A DNA stretch of 64,000 nucleotides from Planctomycetaceae bacterium (GCA_002726205.1 PBSL01000011.1:24499-88498); one strand, 5' to 3'; positions 9,867 through 20,485 are shown, counted from the first letter of the stretch. Numbers and translations are program-made. The notes: generated by a model from the sequence alone, not told the origin.

Positions 9867-9876
9867 CGGGACCGAG

Positions 9877-11232
9877 ATGCCCACGCGGATCCTCAGTATC
9901 TCGGGCCTGCGTGGTGTCGTCGGGGACGGTCTCGAACCCGGGTTTCTCACGCTGTATGCACGGGCGCTGGGGCGATCGGTCGCCGGTGGTGTGGTCGTGA
10001 TCAGTCGTGATGGGCGCGAGACCGGTCCGATGGTCCGGGACGCGGTCCTCGACGGACTGGTGGCCGAAGGTTGCTCGGTTCTCGATGCTGGGGTGGCCGC
10101 GACGCCAACCTGCGGCCTGCTCGTACGGCGGCTGAACGCCGCGGCGGGCCTGCAGATCACCGCCAGCCATAACCCGGCCGGATGGAACGGGCTGAAACCA
10201 TTCGATCGGTCCGGCCGCGTGTTTGATGGCGACCAGGGGGCCCGGCTGATCGCGATGATCGAATCGATCGACGACGAACCCGAAAAGCTGTGCTGCAGTT
10301 CCAGGCCCGTTCCCGAATCGATCAGCGATCCTGGTGGCCCGCATCTCGAGGCCGTGCTGGGCATTGTCGATGTCGAGGCGATCCGGGCGCGTCGACTGAA
10401 GGTCGTGCTCGATTGCAATCACGGATCCGGTGCCGTGCTGGGACCGGATCTGCTCGAAGAACTCGGTTGCGAAGTGTCCGTGCTGGGAGACACGCCCGAC
10501 GGCCGGTTTGAACATATGCCCGAGCCACTCGAGGAGCATCTTGGCGGATTGTGTCGGGCCGTCGTCGAATATCAAGCCGATGTTGGGTTTGCCCAGGATC
10601 CGGATGCCGACCGACTGGCGATCGTCGATGAAACCGGACGCTATATCGGGGAGGAATTGACGATGGCCCTGGCGACTGATCGTGTGTTGGCAACGCGGCC
10701 GGGTCCGGTTGTCGTCAACGGTTCCAGTAGCCGGGTGACGCACGATGTCGTGGCCCGTTACCCGGGAAGTTCCTTTCACCGGTCACATGTCGGTGAGGCC
10801 AACGTCGTGGCGAAGATGGACTCTGTCGATGCGGTCCTGGGCGGAGAAGGCAATGGCGGAGTGATCGATCCACGTGTCGGCTGTATCCGTGACAGTTTTG
10901 TCGCGATGGCGTTGGTGCAGGAAGGGCTGGCGATCGAGAAGTGCCGATTGTCGGAGTGGGTTGACGGATTTCCGGTCTACGCAATCGTCAAGCAGAAGGT
11001 CCCCTGCCCCGCCGAGCGTGTGGCCGACGCCGTGGCCGTGCTCGGCGAACTGTTCGACGATGCGAGAGTGACCGCCGGCGACGGATTGCGGTTGGATTGG
11101 GACGACCGATGGGTCCAGGTTCGAGGCAGCAACACCGAGCCGATTGTCCGGGTGATTGCCGAGGCACCCGAGGAAGCGGTGGCACGCGGGTTGTGTGAGA
11201 CCGCAATGAACCGGATCCGCACAATGCTCTAG
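9877..11232 (+). CDS. glmM: phosphoglucosamine mutase / phosphomannomutase family enzyme
   Basis: Alpha-D-phosphohexomutase of 451 residues. The four signature loops are present in order: the phospho-serine loop TASHNP near residue 93, the metal loop DPDADRL near residue 242, the sugar-binding loop GGEGNGG near 325, and the phosphate-binding loop RGSNTEPIVR near 413. Length fits GlmM, which turns glucosamine-6-phosphate into glucosamine-1-phosphate for UDP-GlcNAc synthesis; the exact sugar (GlcN, mannose or glucose) cannot be read from these motifs. It starts 10 bases after the WD40 gene and may be read from the same transcript, although it is cytoplasmic. The gene symbol is a best guess within the superfamily. 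Confidence 0.8.
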   Translation: MPTRILSISGLRGVVGDGLEPGFLTLYARALGRSVAGGVVVISRDGRETGPMVRDAVLDGLVAEGCSVLDAGVAATPTCGLLVRRLNAAAGLQITASHNPAGWNGLKPFDRSGRVFDGDQGARLIAMIESIDDEPEKLCCSSRPVPESISDPGGPHLEAVLGIVDVEAIRARRLKVVLDCNHGSGAVLGPDLLEELGCEVSVLGDTPDGRFEHMPEPLEEHLGGLCRAVVEYQADVGFAQDPDADRLAIVDETGRYIGEELTMALATDRVLATRPGPVVVNGSSSRVTHDVVARYPGSSFHRSHVGEANVVAKMDSVDAVLGGEGNGGVIDPRVGCIRDSFVAMALVQEGLAIEKCRLSEWVDGFPVYAIVKQKVPCPAERVADAVAVLGELFDDARVTAGDGLRLDWDDRWVQVRGSNTEPIVRVIAEAPEEAVARGLCETAMNRIRTML

Positions 11233-11306
11233 TTGTCAACAGGCGTGTCGAGACGGTCTTGAGGCACTCGAGCATCCCCGCTTTCTGGGCCCCAGCGCTT
11301 TCCACG

Positions 11307-13271
11307 TCAATCAGATGACAATGCTGCCGCCAGTGCATCGGGGTCATAAACGCAGCCACCCCACGTTCCGCCGGCCAGTTGCTGCAACAACGCCCAAAGT
11401 CGCGTTTCCGGTGGCAGATCAGGATCGGCGGCGAGTTCGGCGGATTGTTTCCGGGCGGCCAGGCGTTTGGCACCCTGCTGAGCATCGAATCGCTCTTCGC
11501 CCTCGCCGACGAAGTCGACGCGGCCGGAGAGTTGGTTGGTATCGATCGAGATCTGGATGATGTCGTCGTCACGAAGTTTGCCGATCGGGCCTCCGGCGAG
11601 TGCTTCGGGGCCGACGTGACCGATGCAGGCCCCGGTTGAAACGCCGGAAAACCTGGCATCGGTGATCACTGCAACATGCTTGCCGAAGTCCAGGTAACGC
11701 AGGGCCGCAGTGATCTGATAAGTTTCTTCCATTCCCGCACCCAGCGGGCCACGACAGATCAGGACGATGATGTCACCTGCCTGGATCGGTCGTTCGGACT
11801 GCCCCTTGATTGCAGCGATCGCGGCCTTCTCGGTGGTGAACACCCGGGCCGGGCCAATTTTGCGATAGACGCCGTCGTCATCGACGACGTCTGGGTCGAT
11901 GGCGGTGCTCTTGATCACCGAACCTTCCGGTGCGAGGTTTCCGACGGGGAATGTGACCGTACTGGTCAGGCCTCGTTGGCGGGCGTCGTCGGGCGAGAGG
12001 ATCACGTCGTCGGGGTCGACACCATCTCGGGACGCGAGCAGTTCGCGGACCTGTTGTCTCCGAGGCGAGTTCTCCCACCACTCGAGTGACTCGCCCAGAG
12101 AACGGCCGGTGACAGTGGTTGCGTCCAGATGCAACAGTTCCAGATCTCGTAGCTGAAGCATCAGTTCGGGGACGCCACCGGCGAGAAAGAAACGGATGGT
12201 GGGATGCCCGACGGGACCGTTGGGCAGGACGTCGACCAGTCGTGGGACGCGGCGGTTGATCCTGTTCCAGTCATCGACGCTGGGCCTTGAAAGGCCGGCG
12301 GCAAAGGCAACTGCCGGCAGGTGCAGCAGCAGGTTGGTCGACCCACCGCAGGCGGCATGCAGGACCATGGCGTTTTCGATTGCCTGTTCGGTGACGATCT
12401 CGCTGACACCGATGTTTCGGTCAGCCAGTTGCGCGAGCGCCCGGGCGCTACGAATGGCATTGTCGATCCAGATGGCTTGCCCGGAAGGGGCAAGGGCTGC
12501 GTGCGGCAGGGTCATGCCCAGTGCCTCGGCAATCACCTGCGAGGTGCCGGCGGTCCCCAGGAACTGGCAACCGCCTCCCGGTGACGCACAGGCGCGGCAG
12601 CCGACCTCGGCAGCGTGTTCGAGTGAAATCTCGTCGTGTGCGAAGCGTGCGCCGATCGATTGGACCTTGCCCGCATCCTCTCCCTGCTCCGGCGGCAGCG
12701 TGACGCCTCCGGGGACGATGATCGTCGGCAGCTGATGATGAGAGGCCAGAGCGATCATCATCGCTGGCAGTCCCTTGTCACAGGTCGCCACGCCGAGCAC
12801 ACCGCCGCGAGTCGGCAGCGAGCGGATCAGCCGGTTCAGGACCATGGCGGCGTCGTTGCGATACGCCAGGCTGTCCATCATCGCCGTCGTTCCCTGTGAG
12901 CGGCCATCACAGGGATCACTGACAAAAGCGGCAAACGGGAGTTTCTCGAGCCGGTCGAACTCACGGGCCGCCGACTGCATCAACAGACCGACTTCCCAAT
13001 GACCGGTGTGGTAGCCCAGGGCAATCGGCTGCCCGTCGTCACCGCGGATTCCACCGAGCGTGCCGAGGATCAGAAACTGCTGCCGTGTCAGCTGCTGGGG
13101 ATCCCATCCCATGCCGGCGTTTTGGGTCATGCCGAAGATGTCGCCGCTGGGGCGGTTCCGCAGCATATCGTCGGAAAGCGGGAGGGCGCCCTCGGGGCCG
13201 GGAGCTGCCGTACGGATGTCGAGGAGCCCCGGATCGTCTGAGTCCATCAACTCGGTCAGCGACAATGGCAT
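11307..13271 (-). CDS. YagF/YjhG-type sugar-acid dehydratase (IlvD/EDD family)
   Basis: Protein of 654 residues, the same length class as E. coli YagF/YjhG D-xylonate dehydratases and longer than typical IlvD. Visible family blocks: [18 protein letters not shown] near the N-terminus, the cysteine blocks [30 protein letters not shown] and [13 protein letters not shown] (Fe-S cluster ligands in this family), and [22 protein letters not shown] near the C-terminus. Predicted to remove water from an aldonic acid such as D-xylonate, giving the 2-keto-3-deoxy acid. Its ATG overlaps the stop of the upstream PIG-L gene as TGATG, which points to translational coupling. Substrate is inferred from the family only. 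Confidence 0.85.
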   Translation of the reverse strand: MPLSLTELMDSDDPGLLDIRTAAPGPEGALPLSDDMLRNRPSGDIFGMTQNAGMGWDPQQLTRQQFLILGTLGGIRGDDGQPIALGYHTGHWEVGLLMQSAAREFDRLEKLPFAAFVSDPCDGRSQGTTAMMDSLAYRNDAAMVLNRLIRSLPTRGGVLGVATCDKGLPAMMIALASHHQLPTIIVPGGVTLPPEQGEDAGKVQSIGARFAHDEISLEHAAEVGCRACASPGGGCQFLGTAGTSQVIAEALGMTLPHAALAPSGQAIWIDNAIRSARALAQLADRNIGVSEIVTEQAIENAMVLHAACGGSTNLLLHLPAVAFAAGLSRPSVDDWNRINRRVPRLVDVLPNGPVGHPTIRFFLAGGVPELMLQLRDLELLHLDATTVTGRSLGESLEWWENSPRRQQVRELLASRDGVDPDDVILSPDDARQRGLTSTVTFPVGNLAPEGSVIKSTAIDPDVVDDDGVYRKIGPARVFTTEKAAIAAIKGQSERPIQAGDIIVLICRGPLGAGMEETYQITAALRYLDFGKHVAVITDARFSGVSTGACIGHVGPEALAGGPIGKLRDDDIIQISIDTNQLSGRVDFVGEGEERFDAQQGAKRLAARKQSAELAADPDLPPETRLWALLQQLAGGTWGGCVYDPDALAAALSSD

Positions 13272-14101
13272 CAGGCCGAATCCGCCAGGAAGGGAAACAG
13301 CCGGCCGATGGCCTCGTCATCGAGAGCCGCGCCATATTCACACGGTTCGAACGCCTCGATCCACGACATCGCCCCACCCTGCTCGGCGCCGTACTGGTCG
13401 ACGAGCAGGTCACGGTGTCGATCGGCGCGGGGCGCAATCCAGTCGTGGTATTTTTGTTTCACGTAATCGCGGCGGCCGGCTTCATCGTCGGGGACCACGT
13501 CGTCGGGCCACATGTTGTGCGGCAGCCATTCGAAGAACTGGCTGGTGTGGCAACACAGCATCGAGACAACCGAGTCGATGACCGGCTCGACGTTGACGGC
13601 AATTGTCGGGGAGAACGGATAGGGCCGCGTGAATCCGTCAGCCAGGTAGGCTATCACCGGGTTGGTCGTCATCGCCGGTGTGTCGGCAGCGACGGCCGGC
13701 ACCGTCACCATGTAGGCGGCGTCGCAGACCAGGATCCCGGTGTAGCGATGGTCGGGGTGATAGTCGTTGGGGCGATGAGTGAGCACCAGGTCCGGAGATT
13801 CGCGGCGGATCAGGCGGATCAGTTGCAGGCGAGCCTCGAGTGTCGGTTCGAGCCCGCCGTCGGGATGATCGAGCACGTCATAACGAATGCCAATCGCGGC
13901 GCCGGCGGCAGCCGCCTCCTGGCGACGCACCTCTGCGAGACGGTCTCCGGCGATCTCGTGATGTCCTGAGCGTCCGTCGGTCATGCTGACGAAGGTCACC
14001 GAATGTCCCCGCTGCTGCCACAACACGGCGGATCCTCCCGCCGAGAGGTCGCAGTCGTCGGGGTGAGCGCCGATGACGAGAATTTTCAGTGGAGCAGCCA
14101 T
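13271..14101 (-). CDS. PIG-L / LmbE-type deacetylase
   Basis: Protein of 276 residues. It opens with the zinc-site motif GAHPDDCD at about 11-18 and has the second zinc ligand in [11 protein letters not shown] near residue 112, both hallmarks of PIG-L/LmbE deacetylases, which cut N-acetyl groups from sugar amines or related conjugates. No signal peptide, so cytoplasmic. The substrate is open: planctomycetes carry many such genes beside sugar catabolic genes. The overlap TGATG with the following dehydratase gene suggests the two act together, perhaps on an acetylated or amino sugar acid. Confidence 0.82.
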   Translation of the reverse strand: MAAPLKILVIGAHPDDCDLSAGGSAVLWQQRGHSVTFVSMTDGRSGHHEIAGDRLAEVRRQEAAAAGAAIGIRYDVLDHPDGGLEPTLEARLQLIRLIRRESPDLVLTHRPNDYHPDHRYTGILVCDAAYMVTVPAVAADTPAMTTNPVIAYLADGFTRPYPFSPTIAVNVEPVIDSVVSMLCCHTSQFFEWLPHNMWPDDVVPDDEAGRRDYVKQKYHDWIAPRADRHRDLLVDQYGAEQGGAMSWIEAFEPCEYGAALDDEAIGRLFPFLADSA

Positions 14102-14138
14102 GAGGGATCGGCCAAATGTCGTGCGGGTCGAAACTCTA

Positions 14139-14167
14139 CTTTTAACGCTGCTGGCATCGATTCACAA
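14139..14167 (-). promoter_or_regulatory. candidate promoter of the PIG-L/dehydratase operon
   Basis: On the minus strand TTGTGA (14167-14162) and TAAAAG (14144-14139) are 17 bases apart, about 40 bases before the ATG. Four of six bases match consensus in each box. Confidence 0.3.
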
Positions 14168-14177
14168 ACCAGATCGG

Positions 14178-14206
14178 TTTCTGGAGGATCGGCTGGGACA
14201 TATAAT
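14178..14206 (+). promoter_or_regulatory. candidate promoter of nadA
   Basis: A perfect TATAAT box at 14201-14206, 57 bases before the nadA ATG. The -35 region 17 bases upstream (TTTCTG) is poor. It lies in the 161-base gap between two divergent genes. Confidence 0.45.
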
Positions 14207-14262
14207 CGAGATGAGGGAGTGAATGATTCTCGACAAGTGCGGCCAACGGAGATGTAGGGAGC

Positions 14263-15255
14263 ATGTCGAAGGGTGTTGCGGAAGAAACGACCGGCGTCGC
14301 TGAAGATCCCCTGGATCTGATGGACGAAATCGATGTGTTGAAACGTGAACGGGACACGTCGATCCTGGCCCATTATTACGTCGATGGTGAAATCCAGGAC
14401 GTGGCCGATTTCACCGGGGACAGTCTCAAGCTGGCCCGCGACGCCACTCGTGTCGAGACCTCGAAGATTCTCTTCAGTGGTGTCCATTTCATGGCCGAAA
14501 CGGCCAAGATGCTCAATCCAGACAAGACCGTGCTGATTCCCGACCTGCAGGCGGGGTGTTCATTGGCCGAGAGTTGCAACGCCGGGGCACTGGCGGCCCG
14601 CCAGGAGCAGCTCAGGGCCGAGGGACGGGATTTTCAGACGGTGGCTTACATCAACACGTCGGCGGCCGTGAAGGCTCTCTGTGATTGGATCGTGACCAGT
14701 GGGAATGCCCGGGAGATCATCGAAGAACGGGTGCCGGCCGACAAGGAAATTCTCTTCGTCCCCGATCAACACCTCGGACGGTATCTGCAAGAGGTGACCG
14801 GTCGCGAGCTGATTCTGTGGCCGGGGGCCTGCATGGTGCACGAGATCTTCAGTCTGCAGGATCTGAACCGGGCCCGTCGAAACAACCCCGAAGCGGTCGT
14901 GATTTCGCACCCCGAGTGTCCTCAGAACATTCTCGAGATCAGTGACATCATTGGTGGCACCGAGATGATGCGGCGGCACGTGGTCTCGGTCGAACCTCCG
15001 ACGACGTTCCTGGTGGCGACCGAGGCGAACATGATTTACGCGCTCGAGCAGTCGGCACCTCGGCATACGTTTGTTCCCGTGCCCGGCATCCTGGCGTCAA
15101 CCGGGGAAACCTGCGCCTGCAACCGGTGCCCGCACATGGCGTTGAATACGCTGACAGCGGTTCGCGATTGCCTGCGTGAATGTGAGCCCGAAATCACCTG
15201 GCAACCCTACTTTGATGTTGCCCGCGACGTGGTGGTTCGCAGCCTGCTCGACTGA
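14263..15255 (+). CDS. nadA: quinolinate synthase
   Basis: Cytoplasmic Fe-S enzyme of 330 residues that condenses iminoaspartate with dihydroxyacetone phosphate to quinolinate in de novo NAD synthesis. Seen: the [14 protein letters not shown] block near residue 37, [13 protein letters not shown] near 72, and the cysteines for the 4Fe-4S cluster in [13 protein letters not shown] (Cys99/Cys105), WPGACMVHE (Cys190) and [11 protein letters not shown] (Cys284-289), plus SHPEC near 215. RBS GTAGGGAGC lies immediately upstream with the usual gap. nadB and nadC are not in the window. nadK (26.1-27.0 kb) is the only other NAD gene here and is not linked in an operon. Confidence 0.93.
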   Translation: MSKGVAEETTGVAEDPLDLMDEIDVLKRERDTSILAHYYVDGEIQDVADFTGDSLKLARDATRVETSKILFSGVHFMAETAKMLNPDKTVLIPDLQAGCSLAESCNAGALAARQEQLRAEGRDFQTVAYINTSAAVKALCDWIVTSGNAREIIEERVPADKEILFVPDQHLGRYLQEVTGRELILWPGACMVHEIFSLQDLNRARRNNPEAVVISHPECPQNILEISDIIGGTEMMRRHVVSVEPPTTFLVATEANMIYALEQSAPRHTFVPVPGILASTGETCACNRCPHMALNTLTAVRDCLRECEPEITWQPYFDVARDVVVRSLLD

Positions 15256-15472
15256 TCGGCACAACCGCTACCATGCACTCTGCTGGTCCGGTGTACTCTC
15301 TGCAATCGGACGGAGTTCTCCAACCGAGCGGTCCCACCACTACGGAATGATCGGTCTCCGGCGAATTCCGAGGAACTCCAGGCCCGTTGGCGTCGATACT
15401 CGACATCGGTGCCGCCCGCTCGCAGGTGCATGACGAAAAGGCGCATCGCGACATGATCCGAGGATCAAAATC

Positions 15473-16537
15473 ATGTACAGCAGAGTCCATGTGGGCCTGA
15501 GTCGGCAGGTTGTGTTTTCGTTCGGAGTGGCATTGATCCTGATCTGCGGTTCAGCAGTCGGTCTCACCGCAGCTGATGCCCAGGAAAAGTCTCCCCAGCT
15601 CAACCTCTGGATCATCAGCAGCAGGCAGTGTCCGCTGGGGACGAAGGTGATCCAGGGGGCGACCTTTGACTACCTGAAATGCCATCGGGACCGAAAAATG
15701 TCGGTTGTGGACGAAAAGCAGTTCCACGATTCCCTGGTTCCCGGAGCCCCTGTGTGTATGGTCGTGCACGGCAGCTTCGTCAACTGGAACGACGTGGTGA
15801 CTGACGGACTGCTGACTGCCGCCTGGCTGCGAGCGGCGGAACCGAACCGCCCGCTCAACGTCGTCGTCTTTTCCTGGAAGAGCACCGGGCCGTTCACGCT
15901 GGCGACACCGCGATTGATCTTTACCGCCCTGCCGCAGATCGACGCCGGCGTGCTGGGCCGCCGCAGCGCGTTTGCCGGGCTGTACCTGGCCCGCCTGATC
16001 ACCGATCTGCCGGCCGGACACTCGGTCAGCCTGTTTGGGCACAGTCACGGGTCACGGACAGTGGTCGCGGGATTGCATGTCCTGGCCGGTGGCCAGGTCC
16101 AGGGGTACGTGCTCGCTGATCCGCCCAAACAGAAACGGAGAATGCGAGCCGTGCTGGCGGCCGCCGCGATGGATCATCACTGGTTGAATCCCGACCAGAG
16201 ATATGGTCGGGCGTTGGAATCTGCCGAAATGCTGGTCAATCTCAGAAACCACCGCGATACGGTGTTGCGGATCTATCCCTTGAGGCATCCGTTCTCCAAC
16301 CGTGCCCTGGCGATCGCTGGTTTCACCGCCCAGGATCGCATGGTGATGGGTAGGCGATCCGATCGCGCCAGCGAGATCGATGTCAGTGGCGTGGTCGGAA
16401 CGCTGCATGGCTGGGCCGCATACTACACCCGACCGGTGATCTCCCGCTCGATCGCCGATCAGGTGCACTTTCTCGAAAAGAAATCTGGTACGGCCACTTC
16501 GATCGAGGACGCGACGCGGGAGACGAGCTTCCGTTAG
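15473..16537 (+). CDS. secreted or membrane-anchored alpha/beta-hydrolase-like protein
   Basis: Protein of 354 residues with a hydrophobic leader (about 12-33, ending near TAADA). The core has a beta-strand then nucleophile elbow GHSHGSR near residue 188, which fits GXSXG of alpha/beta hydrolases. An earlier VVHGSFVNW segment looks like the HG oxyanion region, and a late HGWAAYY segment could supply the catalytic histidine. It resembles the DUF900-like esterase/lipase group in layout. Substrate unknown. RBS GAGGA lies 10 bases before the ATG. The 217 bases before it show no clear promoter or hairpin. Confidence 0.6.
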   Translation: MYSRVHVGLSRQVVFSFGVALILICGSAVGLTAADAQEKSPQLNLWIISSRQCPLGTKVIQGATFDYLKCHRDRKMSVVDEKQFHDSLVPGAPVCMVVHGSFVNWNDVVTDGLLTAAWLRAAEPNRPLNVVVFSWKSTGPFTLATPRLIFTALPQIDAGVLGRRSAFAGLYLARLITDLPAGHSVSLFGHSHGSRTVVAGLHVLAGGQVQGYVLADPPKQKRRMRAVLAAAAMDHHWLNPDQRYGRALESAEMLVNLRNHRDTVLRIYPLRHPFSNRALAIAGFTAQDRMVMGRRSDRASEIDVSGVVGTLHGWAAYYTRPVISRSIADQVHFLEKKSGTATSIEDATRETSFR

Positions 16538-16584
16538 GATGCCGGACAGTTGGGCAACATCTCGAAACCGCGAAGATCCCTGCC

Positions 16585-17655
16585 ATGACAACAGACTCTT
16601 TGCCGTCCCGGTTGCGTGGCTATGATCGCCACGAGAGTTACGAGTGGAATTACGCCAATGCTCCGGACGTGGCCGGGATCGCGTTGGCCGAGATCCCCGG
16701 TGACTGGACATTCTGTGGTCGCCCCTGTGCCTCGCCACTGGGAATGCCCGCCGGACCGCTGCTCAATGGCCGCTGGATTCTCTACTACGCGTCGCTGGGT
16801 TTCGATGTCCTGACCTACAAGACCGTTCGCAGTGTGGAACGGTCTTGTTACGACCTGCCGAACCTGCAGCCGGTCGTGAGCGGTTCGCTCCGCGGCGATG
16901 AAACCGAGGTGCCCGCCTGCGATGAGATGAGTGGGAGCTGGGCCGTTTCCTTTGGCATGCCCTCGCAGTCTCCAGAACAGTGGCGCCGTGACATCGAGTG
17001 GACCCGGCGAGAGTTGCCCGCGGAAAAACTGCTGAACGTCTCGGTCGTGGCGAGCATCGAGGACGGCTGGACGATTGATGACACGGCCGATGACTATGCC
17101 CGCTGCGCCCGCTGGGCGGTCGAAAGCGGAGCCGACAGTGTCGAGACGAATTTCAGTTGTCCAAACGTCAACACTGCCGATGGACAGCTTTACCAGGTTT
17201 CCGCAGATGCGGGGATAGTGGCGGAACGGGTGCGGGAAGCTGTCGGAACGACGCCGTTTGTGATCAAGGCCGGACACGTGACCGAGGCAGCACAGGCTGA
17301 AGAACTGCTTGCTGCCGTTGCCGGGCATGTCGATGCGATCGCGATGACCAACAGTGTTGCAGCCAGTGTCCGCCGCCCCGACGGCACCCGCGAATTCGAT
17401 GGTCAACGACGCGGGATTTGCGGCGCGGCCACGCGTGAAGCCTCGCTCGAGCAAACCCGCTTGTTTGCCGGGCTGGTCGAATCGGGGAAACACGACGTGT
17501 CGCTGATTGGAGTGGGCGGTGCGGCATCAGCTGCCGATGTCGAGGACTATCTTACCGCCGGTGCCGAATCGGTCCACATTGCAACTGCGGCGATGGTCGA
17601 TCCCCTGCTGGCCCAGACGATTCGTTCCGAGTGGGTTGACCGACAGGGTCGCTAG
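16585..17655 (+). CDS. dihydroorotate dehydrogenase-like FMN oxidoreductase
   Basis: TIM-barrel flavoprotein of 356 residues. Class motifs: PLGMPAGPL near residue 52 and TYKTVRS near 76 (FMN site with Lys), NFSCPNVNT near 192 (the cysteine is in the place of the catalytic base of class 1 DHODs), VIKAGHV near 229, and the phosphate-binding GVGGAASAADV and HIATAAM blocks near the C-terminus. It could be PyrD (dihydroorotate to orotate) or a dihydropyrimidine dehydrogenase-like homologue; the N-terminal 45 residues do not look like standard PyrD, so I leave the symbol blank. It starts 47 bases after the hydrolase gene. Confidence 0.75.
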   Translation: MTTDSLPSRLRGYDRHESYEWNYANAPDVAGIALAEIPGDWTFCGRPCASPLGMPAGPLLNGRWILYYASLGFDVLTYKTVRSVERSCYDLPNLQPVVSGSLRGDETEVPACDEMSGSWAVSFGMPSQSPEQWRRDIEWTRRELPAEKLLNVSVVASIEDGWTIDDTADDYARCARWAVESGADSVETNFSCPNVNTADGQLYQVSADAGIVAERVREAVGTTPFVIKAGHVTEAAQAEELLAAVAGHVDAIAMTNSVAASVRRPDGTREFDGQRRGICGAATREASLEQTRLFAGLVESGKHDVSLIGVGGAASAADVEDYLTAGAESVHIATAAMVDPLLAQTIRSEWVDRQGR

Positions 17656-17756
17656 AGGGGCGGCTGACTGTTCTCGGTTCGCATCGACCTGTTGAGTCCC
17701 GCGGAACGGCAATCTGTTACCGTGCGGGTTCACATCACTCACCGAAGCAAACGACC

Positions 17757-20399
17757 ATGCGAGCGTATTGCCTGTTCCTGACCCTGGCCCTGATGACCCT
17801 GCCAGCTGATGCGGCGGGTCAACCGAATGTCGTGTTTGTCCTGGCCGATGATCTCGGCTGGGGGGAACTGGGCTGCTACGGCAACGGGTTCAACCAGACA
17901 CGGCACCTGGATCGGCTGGCGCGGGACGGGATGCGGTTCACCCAGGCCTACGCCGCGGCGCCGGTCTGTTCGCCTTACCGGGCGGCGTTTCTGACCGGCC
18001 AGTACCCGGCCCGGATCGGCATCCTCGACTACTTGCGGCCCAATTCCGCCAATGCACTTTCGACACGACACGTCACGCTGCCGGAGCTGCTGGGTCGGCG
18101 TGGGTACGCCACGGGCATGATTGGCAAGTGGCACCTGACCGGCTACAGGTTTCACGGTGCCGAGTACGAGATCAAGCCCCGCGAGCACGGCTTTGCCTGG
18201 GACTTTGCCCGGGAGGTGAAAGGTGTCGGTAACGGGGCGAACTTCTGGCCGTATGTCTTCCGGAAACAACCGATCCGCTGGATCGATATTCCCGACAACC
18301 GACTGGGGAAGAACGAGTTCCTGGTCGACCGGATGAATCACGAGGCTGTCGACTTCATCGAACGCAACAAGGACCGGCCGTTCTTTCTCTACCTGAGCCA
18401 TTACGCCCCGCACTCGATACTCAACGGCAAGCCGGAGCTGGTGGACAAATATCGCCAGAAACATCGACCGGGCAAGAGTACCCGTCAACGATGTTACCTC
18501 TGCCAGGATCACGGACGTGGGGGCGATGAGCTGAATCACTGGGCCGGCGATCACAACCCGCACCTGGCTGCGATGCTGGAGAGCATCGATGACGGGGTCG
18601 GGATGATCAGGGACAGGCTGGAAAAGTTGGGTTTGTCGAAGAAGACGATCTTCGTCTTCACCAGCGACAACGGGGGAGAAACCAACGTCACCTCCAACGC
18701 TCCGTTACGCGGCGGCAAGAGTGAACTGTACGAGGGCGGGCTGCGGGTGCCACTGATCGTGCACTGGCCCGGGCAGGTTCCGATGGGGGCCGTCTCGCAC
18801 ACACCGACCGTCAACGTGGACTTCTATCCGACATTGCTCGAGGCGACCGGTACCAAGCGGGATCCGGCACACGTCGTTGATGGCCGATCGACACTGTCCA
18901 CCTGGAAAGGGGGCACGGTCAAGACGAAAGAACGAGCTCTGTATTGGCACTACCCGCTGGACCGGCCGCATTTTCTCGGCGGTCGGTCGGCCGGAGCGAT
19001 TCGCGAGGGGGACTGGAAGCTGATCGAATTCTTCGACACCGGAAAAAGTGAGTTGTACTCGCTCTCGGCCGATCCTTCCGAGCGCCACGATCGGTCGGCC
19101 GAACAGCCCGACGTTGTTGATAGTCTCAAGGGCAAGCTGGTCGCCTGGCGGGATTCGGTGGGGGTTCGCCGTGCCTCGCCGCCGCTGCTGGCCCAACCCC
19201 GGCAGCTCTACTTTGCCGACCACTTCTCGCCGGGACAGGTCAGCTCGCGCTGGGCCTTTTCGGGAGACTGGTCGGTCGAGCAAGGAGTCCTGCAACGGGG
19301 AAAGACCGCAAGCCGAACCACTCGTATCCGCCTGAAGCAGACAGAGTACCGGGACGCGGTGATCCGTTTTGACTTCCAGTTTCGCCAGGCGCGAGACATT
19401 CGCCTCGTGACCGGCGGCAATGGTTCCTACAACGCGGTGGTCCACATTCGACGTGATCACTTCTATGTTCAGACGGCCCTGGACAAGAGCGGACCGTACT
19501 TCCCGTATCGGCACGGCGAGTGTGCCTACATGTTCCAGCCTGATCGCTGGTACACGATGACCGTCGAGTTCATCGGAGATCAACTGGTGGCTCACGTCGA
19601 CCGAGATCACCTTGCGTATGCCCGGCACCCGATCCTGGACAAGCAACGACGTTACCTGGCGCTGCAGGTGGACCAGTTTCCGGCGGCCTTCGACAATATC
19701 CAGGTCTTTTCTGCGGCAAAGCATCGCGAGCAAGCCGGGAACCTGGCTCACATCCAGGCGCTCTCGGGCAAGTATCCGGTCAAGAAGACACTCGAGGAAC
19801 AACTAGCGATCCAGAAGAGAAATGCGCACGAGCGTCTCTACCGTGGTGACGCGGAATACCGCAGGCTCGTCAAACGGGTCGATGCCCTCGATGCACAGAA
19901 CAAACGGATTTACCCGGACGTATTCCGCTCACACAAGGAATTCCGGAAAGAGATCGGTTCACTACGTAAGAAGCTGCATGCCGAGGATCCCCGATACAAG
20001 GAAATGCTGTTTGCGACTTTTCGTGCCCGCCGTGCGATCGATGAGTTCCTGGTTTCCAGGAAGCCCGAGGTTGCCGATCTTCCCGACAGCCGACGTCTGC
20101 GTGAAATCCAGCAATTGAAGCGACAGTTCCAGAAGGACAAGGGATATCTGGAACTCGTTGCCCGTCGGGATGCCGCCCAGCGAAATCTGGAGCGGAGCTA
20201 TCCGAAGCTCTTTGTGACCAACCAGCAGATCACAGAGTTTCGCCGGACCCGTCGGCAGGATTTCAAGAACGATGCGAGATTCAAGAAACACGTTGATCAG
20301 CGAGCGGCTGCTTGGCGGGCACAGCAGGCCTACCTGTTCGAACATGACAAACAGCTGGCCGAACTGCAGCGACGCGTGACCGACAAGAATACGCCTTGA
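17757..20399 (+). CDS. sulfatase with jelly-roll and coiled-coil C-terminal domains
   Basis: Exported protein of 880 residues with a Sec signal peptide (cut after DAA, residue 20). The N-terminal 460 residues are a type I sulfatase: metal site LADDLGWGELG (29-39), the formylglycine motif CSPYR at 71-75 with LTGQ following, IGKWHL at 122-127, and a SDNGGET metal block near 302. The cysteine type needs a formylglycine-generating enzyme elsewhere in the genome. Residues about 475-650 look like a concanavalin-type (DUF1080/LamG-like) beta domain. Residues about 655-880 are charged and helical, likely a coiled coil, and are not part of normal sulfatases. Likely acts on sulfated polysaccharides. 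Intact, no frameshift. Confidence 0.88.
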   Translation: MRAYCLFLTLALMTLPADAAGQPNVVFVLADDLGWGELGCYGNGFNQTRHLDRLARDGMRFTQAYAAAPVCSPYRAAFLTGQYPARIGILDYLRPNSANALSTRHVTLPELLGRRGYATGMIGKWHLTGYRFHGAEYEIKPREHGFAWDFAREVKGVGNGANFWPYVFRKQPIRWIDIPDNRLGKNEFLVDRMNHEAVDFIERNKDRPFFLYLSHYAPHSILNGKPELVDKYRQKHRPGKSTRQRCYLCQDHGRGGDELNHWAGDHNPHLAAMLESIDDGVGMIRDRLEKLGLSKKTIFVFTSDNGGETNVTSNAPLRGGKSELYEGGLRVPLIVHWPGQVPMGAVSHTPTVNVDFYPTLLEATGTKRDPAHVVDGRSTLSTWKGGTVKTKERALYWHYPLDRPHFLGGRSAGAIREGDWKLIEFFDTGKSELYSLSADPSERHDRSAEQPDVVDSLKGKLVAWRDSVGVRRASPPLLAQPRQLYFADHFSPGQVSSRWAFSGDWSVEQGVLQRGKTASRTTRIRLKQTEYRDAVIRFDFQFRQARDIRLVTGGNGSYNAVVHIRRDHFYVQTALDKSGPYFPYRHGECAYMFQPDRWYTMTVEFIGDQLVAHVDRDHLAYARHPILDKQRRYLALQVDQFPAAFDNIQVFSAAKHREQAGNLAHIQALSGKYPVKKTLEEQLAIQKRNAHERLYRGDAEYRRLVKRVDALDAQNKRIYPDVFRSHKEFRKEIGSLRKKLHAEDPRYKEMLFATFRARRAIDEFLVSRKPEVADLPDSRRLREIQQLKRQFQKDKGYLELVARRDAAQRNLERSYPKLFVTNQQITEFRRTRRQDFKNDARFKKHVDQRAAAWRAQQAYLFEHDKQLAELQRRVTDKNTP

Positions 20400-20444
20400 G
20401 CTTGGCCTGCCCGTCAACGTGATTGCCACATGTGCGTTTGAGCA

Positions 20445-20485
20445 CAAAAAGACAGCCAACCGGCTGAAAAAGAGCCGGTTGGCTG
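20445..20485 (-). terminator. Rho-independent terminator of tRNA-Glu
   Basis: Perfect 13-bp stem (20453-20465 with 20473-20485) and a 7-base loop. Read on the minus strand it is followed by TCTTTTTG, so it stops transcription coming from the tRNA gene, whose 3' end is 14 bases away. It is not followed by a U run on the plus strand, so it does not serve the sulfatase gene in the same way. Confidence 0.85.

Noticed and set aside
7119-10418. Long open frames on the minus strand (390 and 493 codons) opposite the WD40 cytochrome gene and the mutase gene
   Set aside because: They are shadows of Ala/Lys-rich, G+C-rich coding sequence; no domain, ribosome site or sensible composition.
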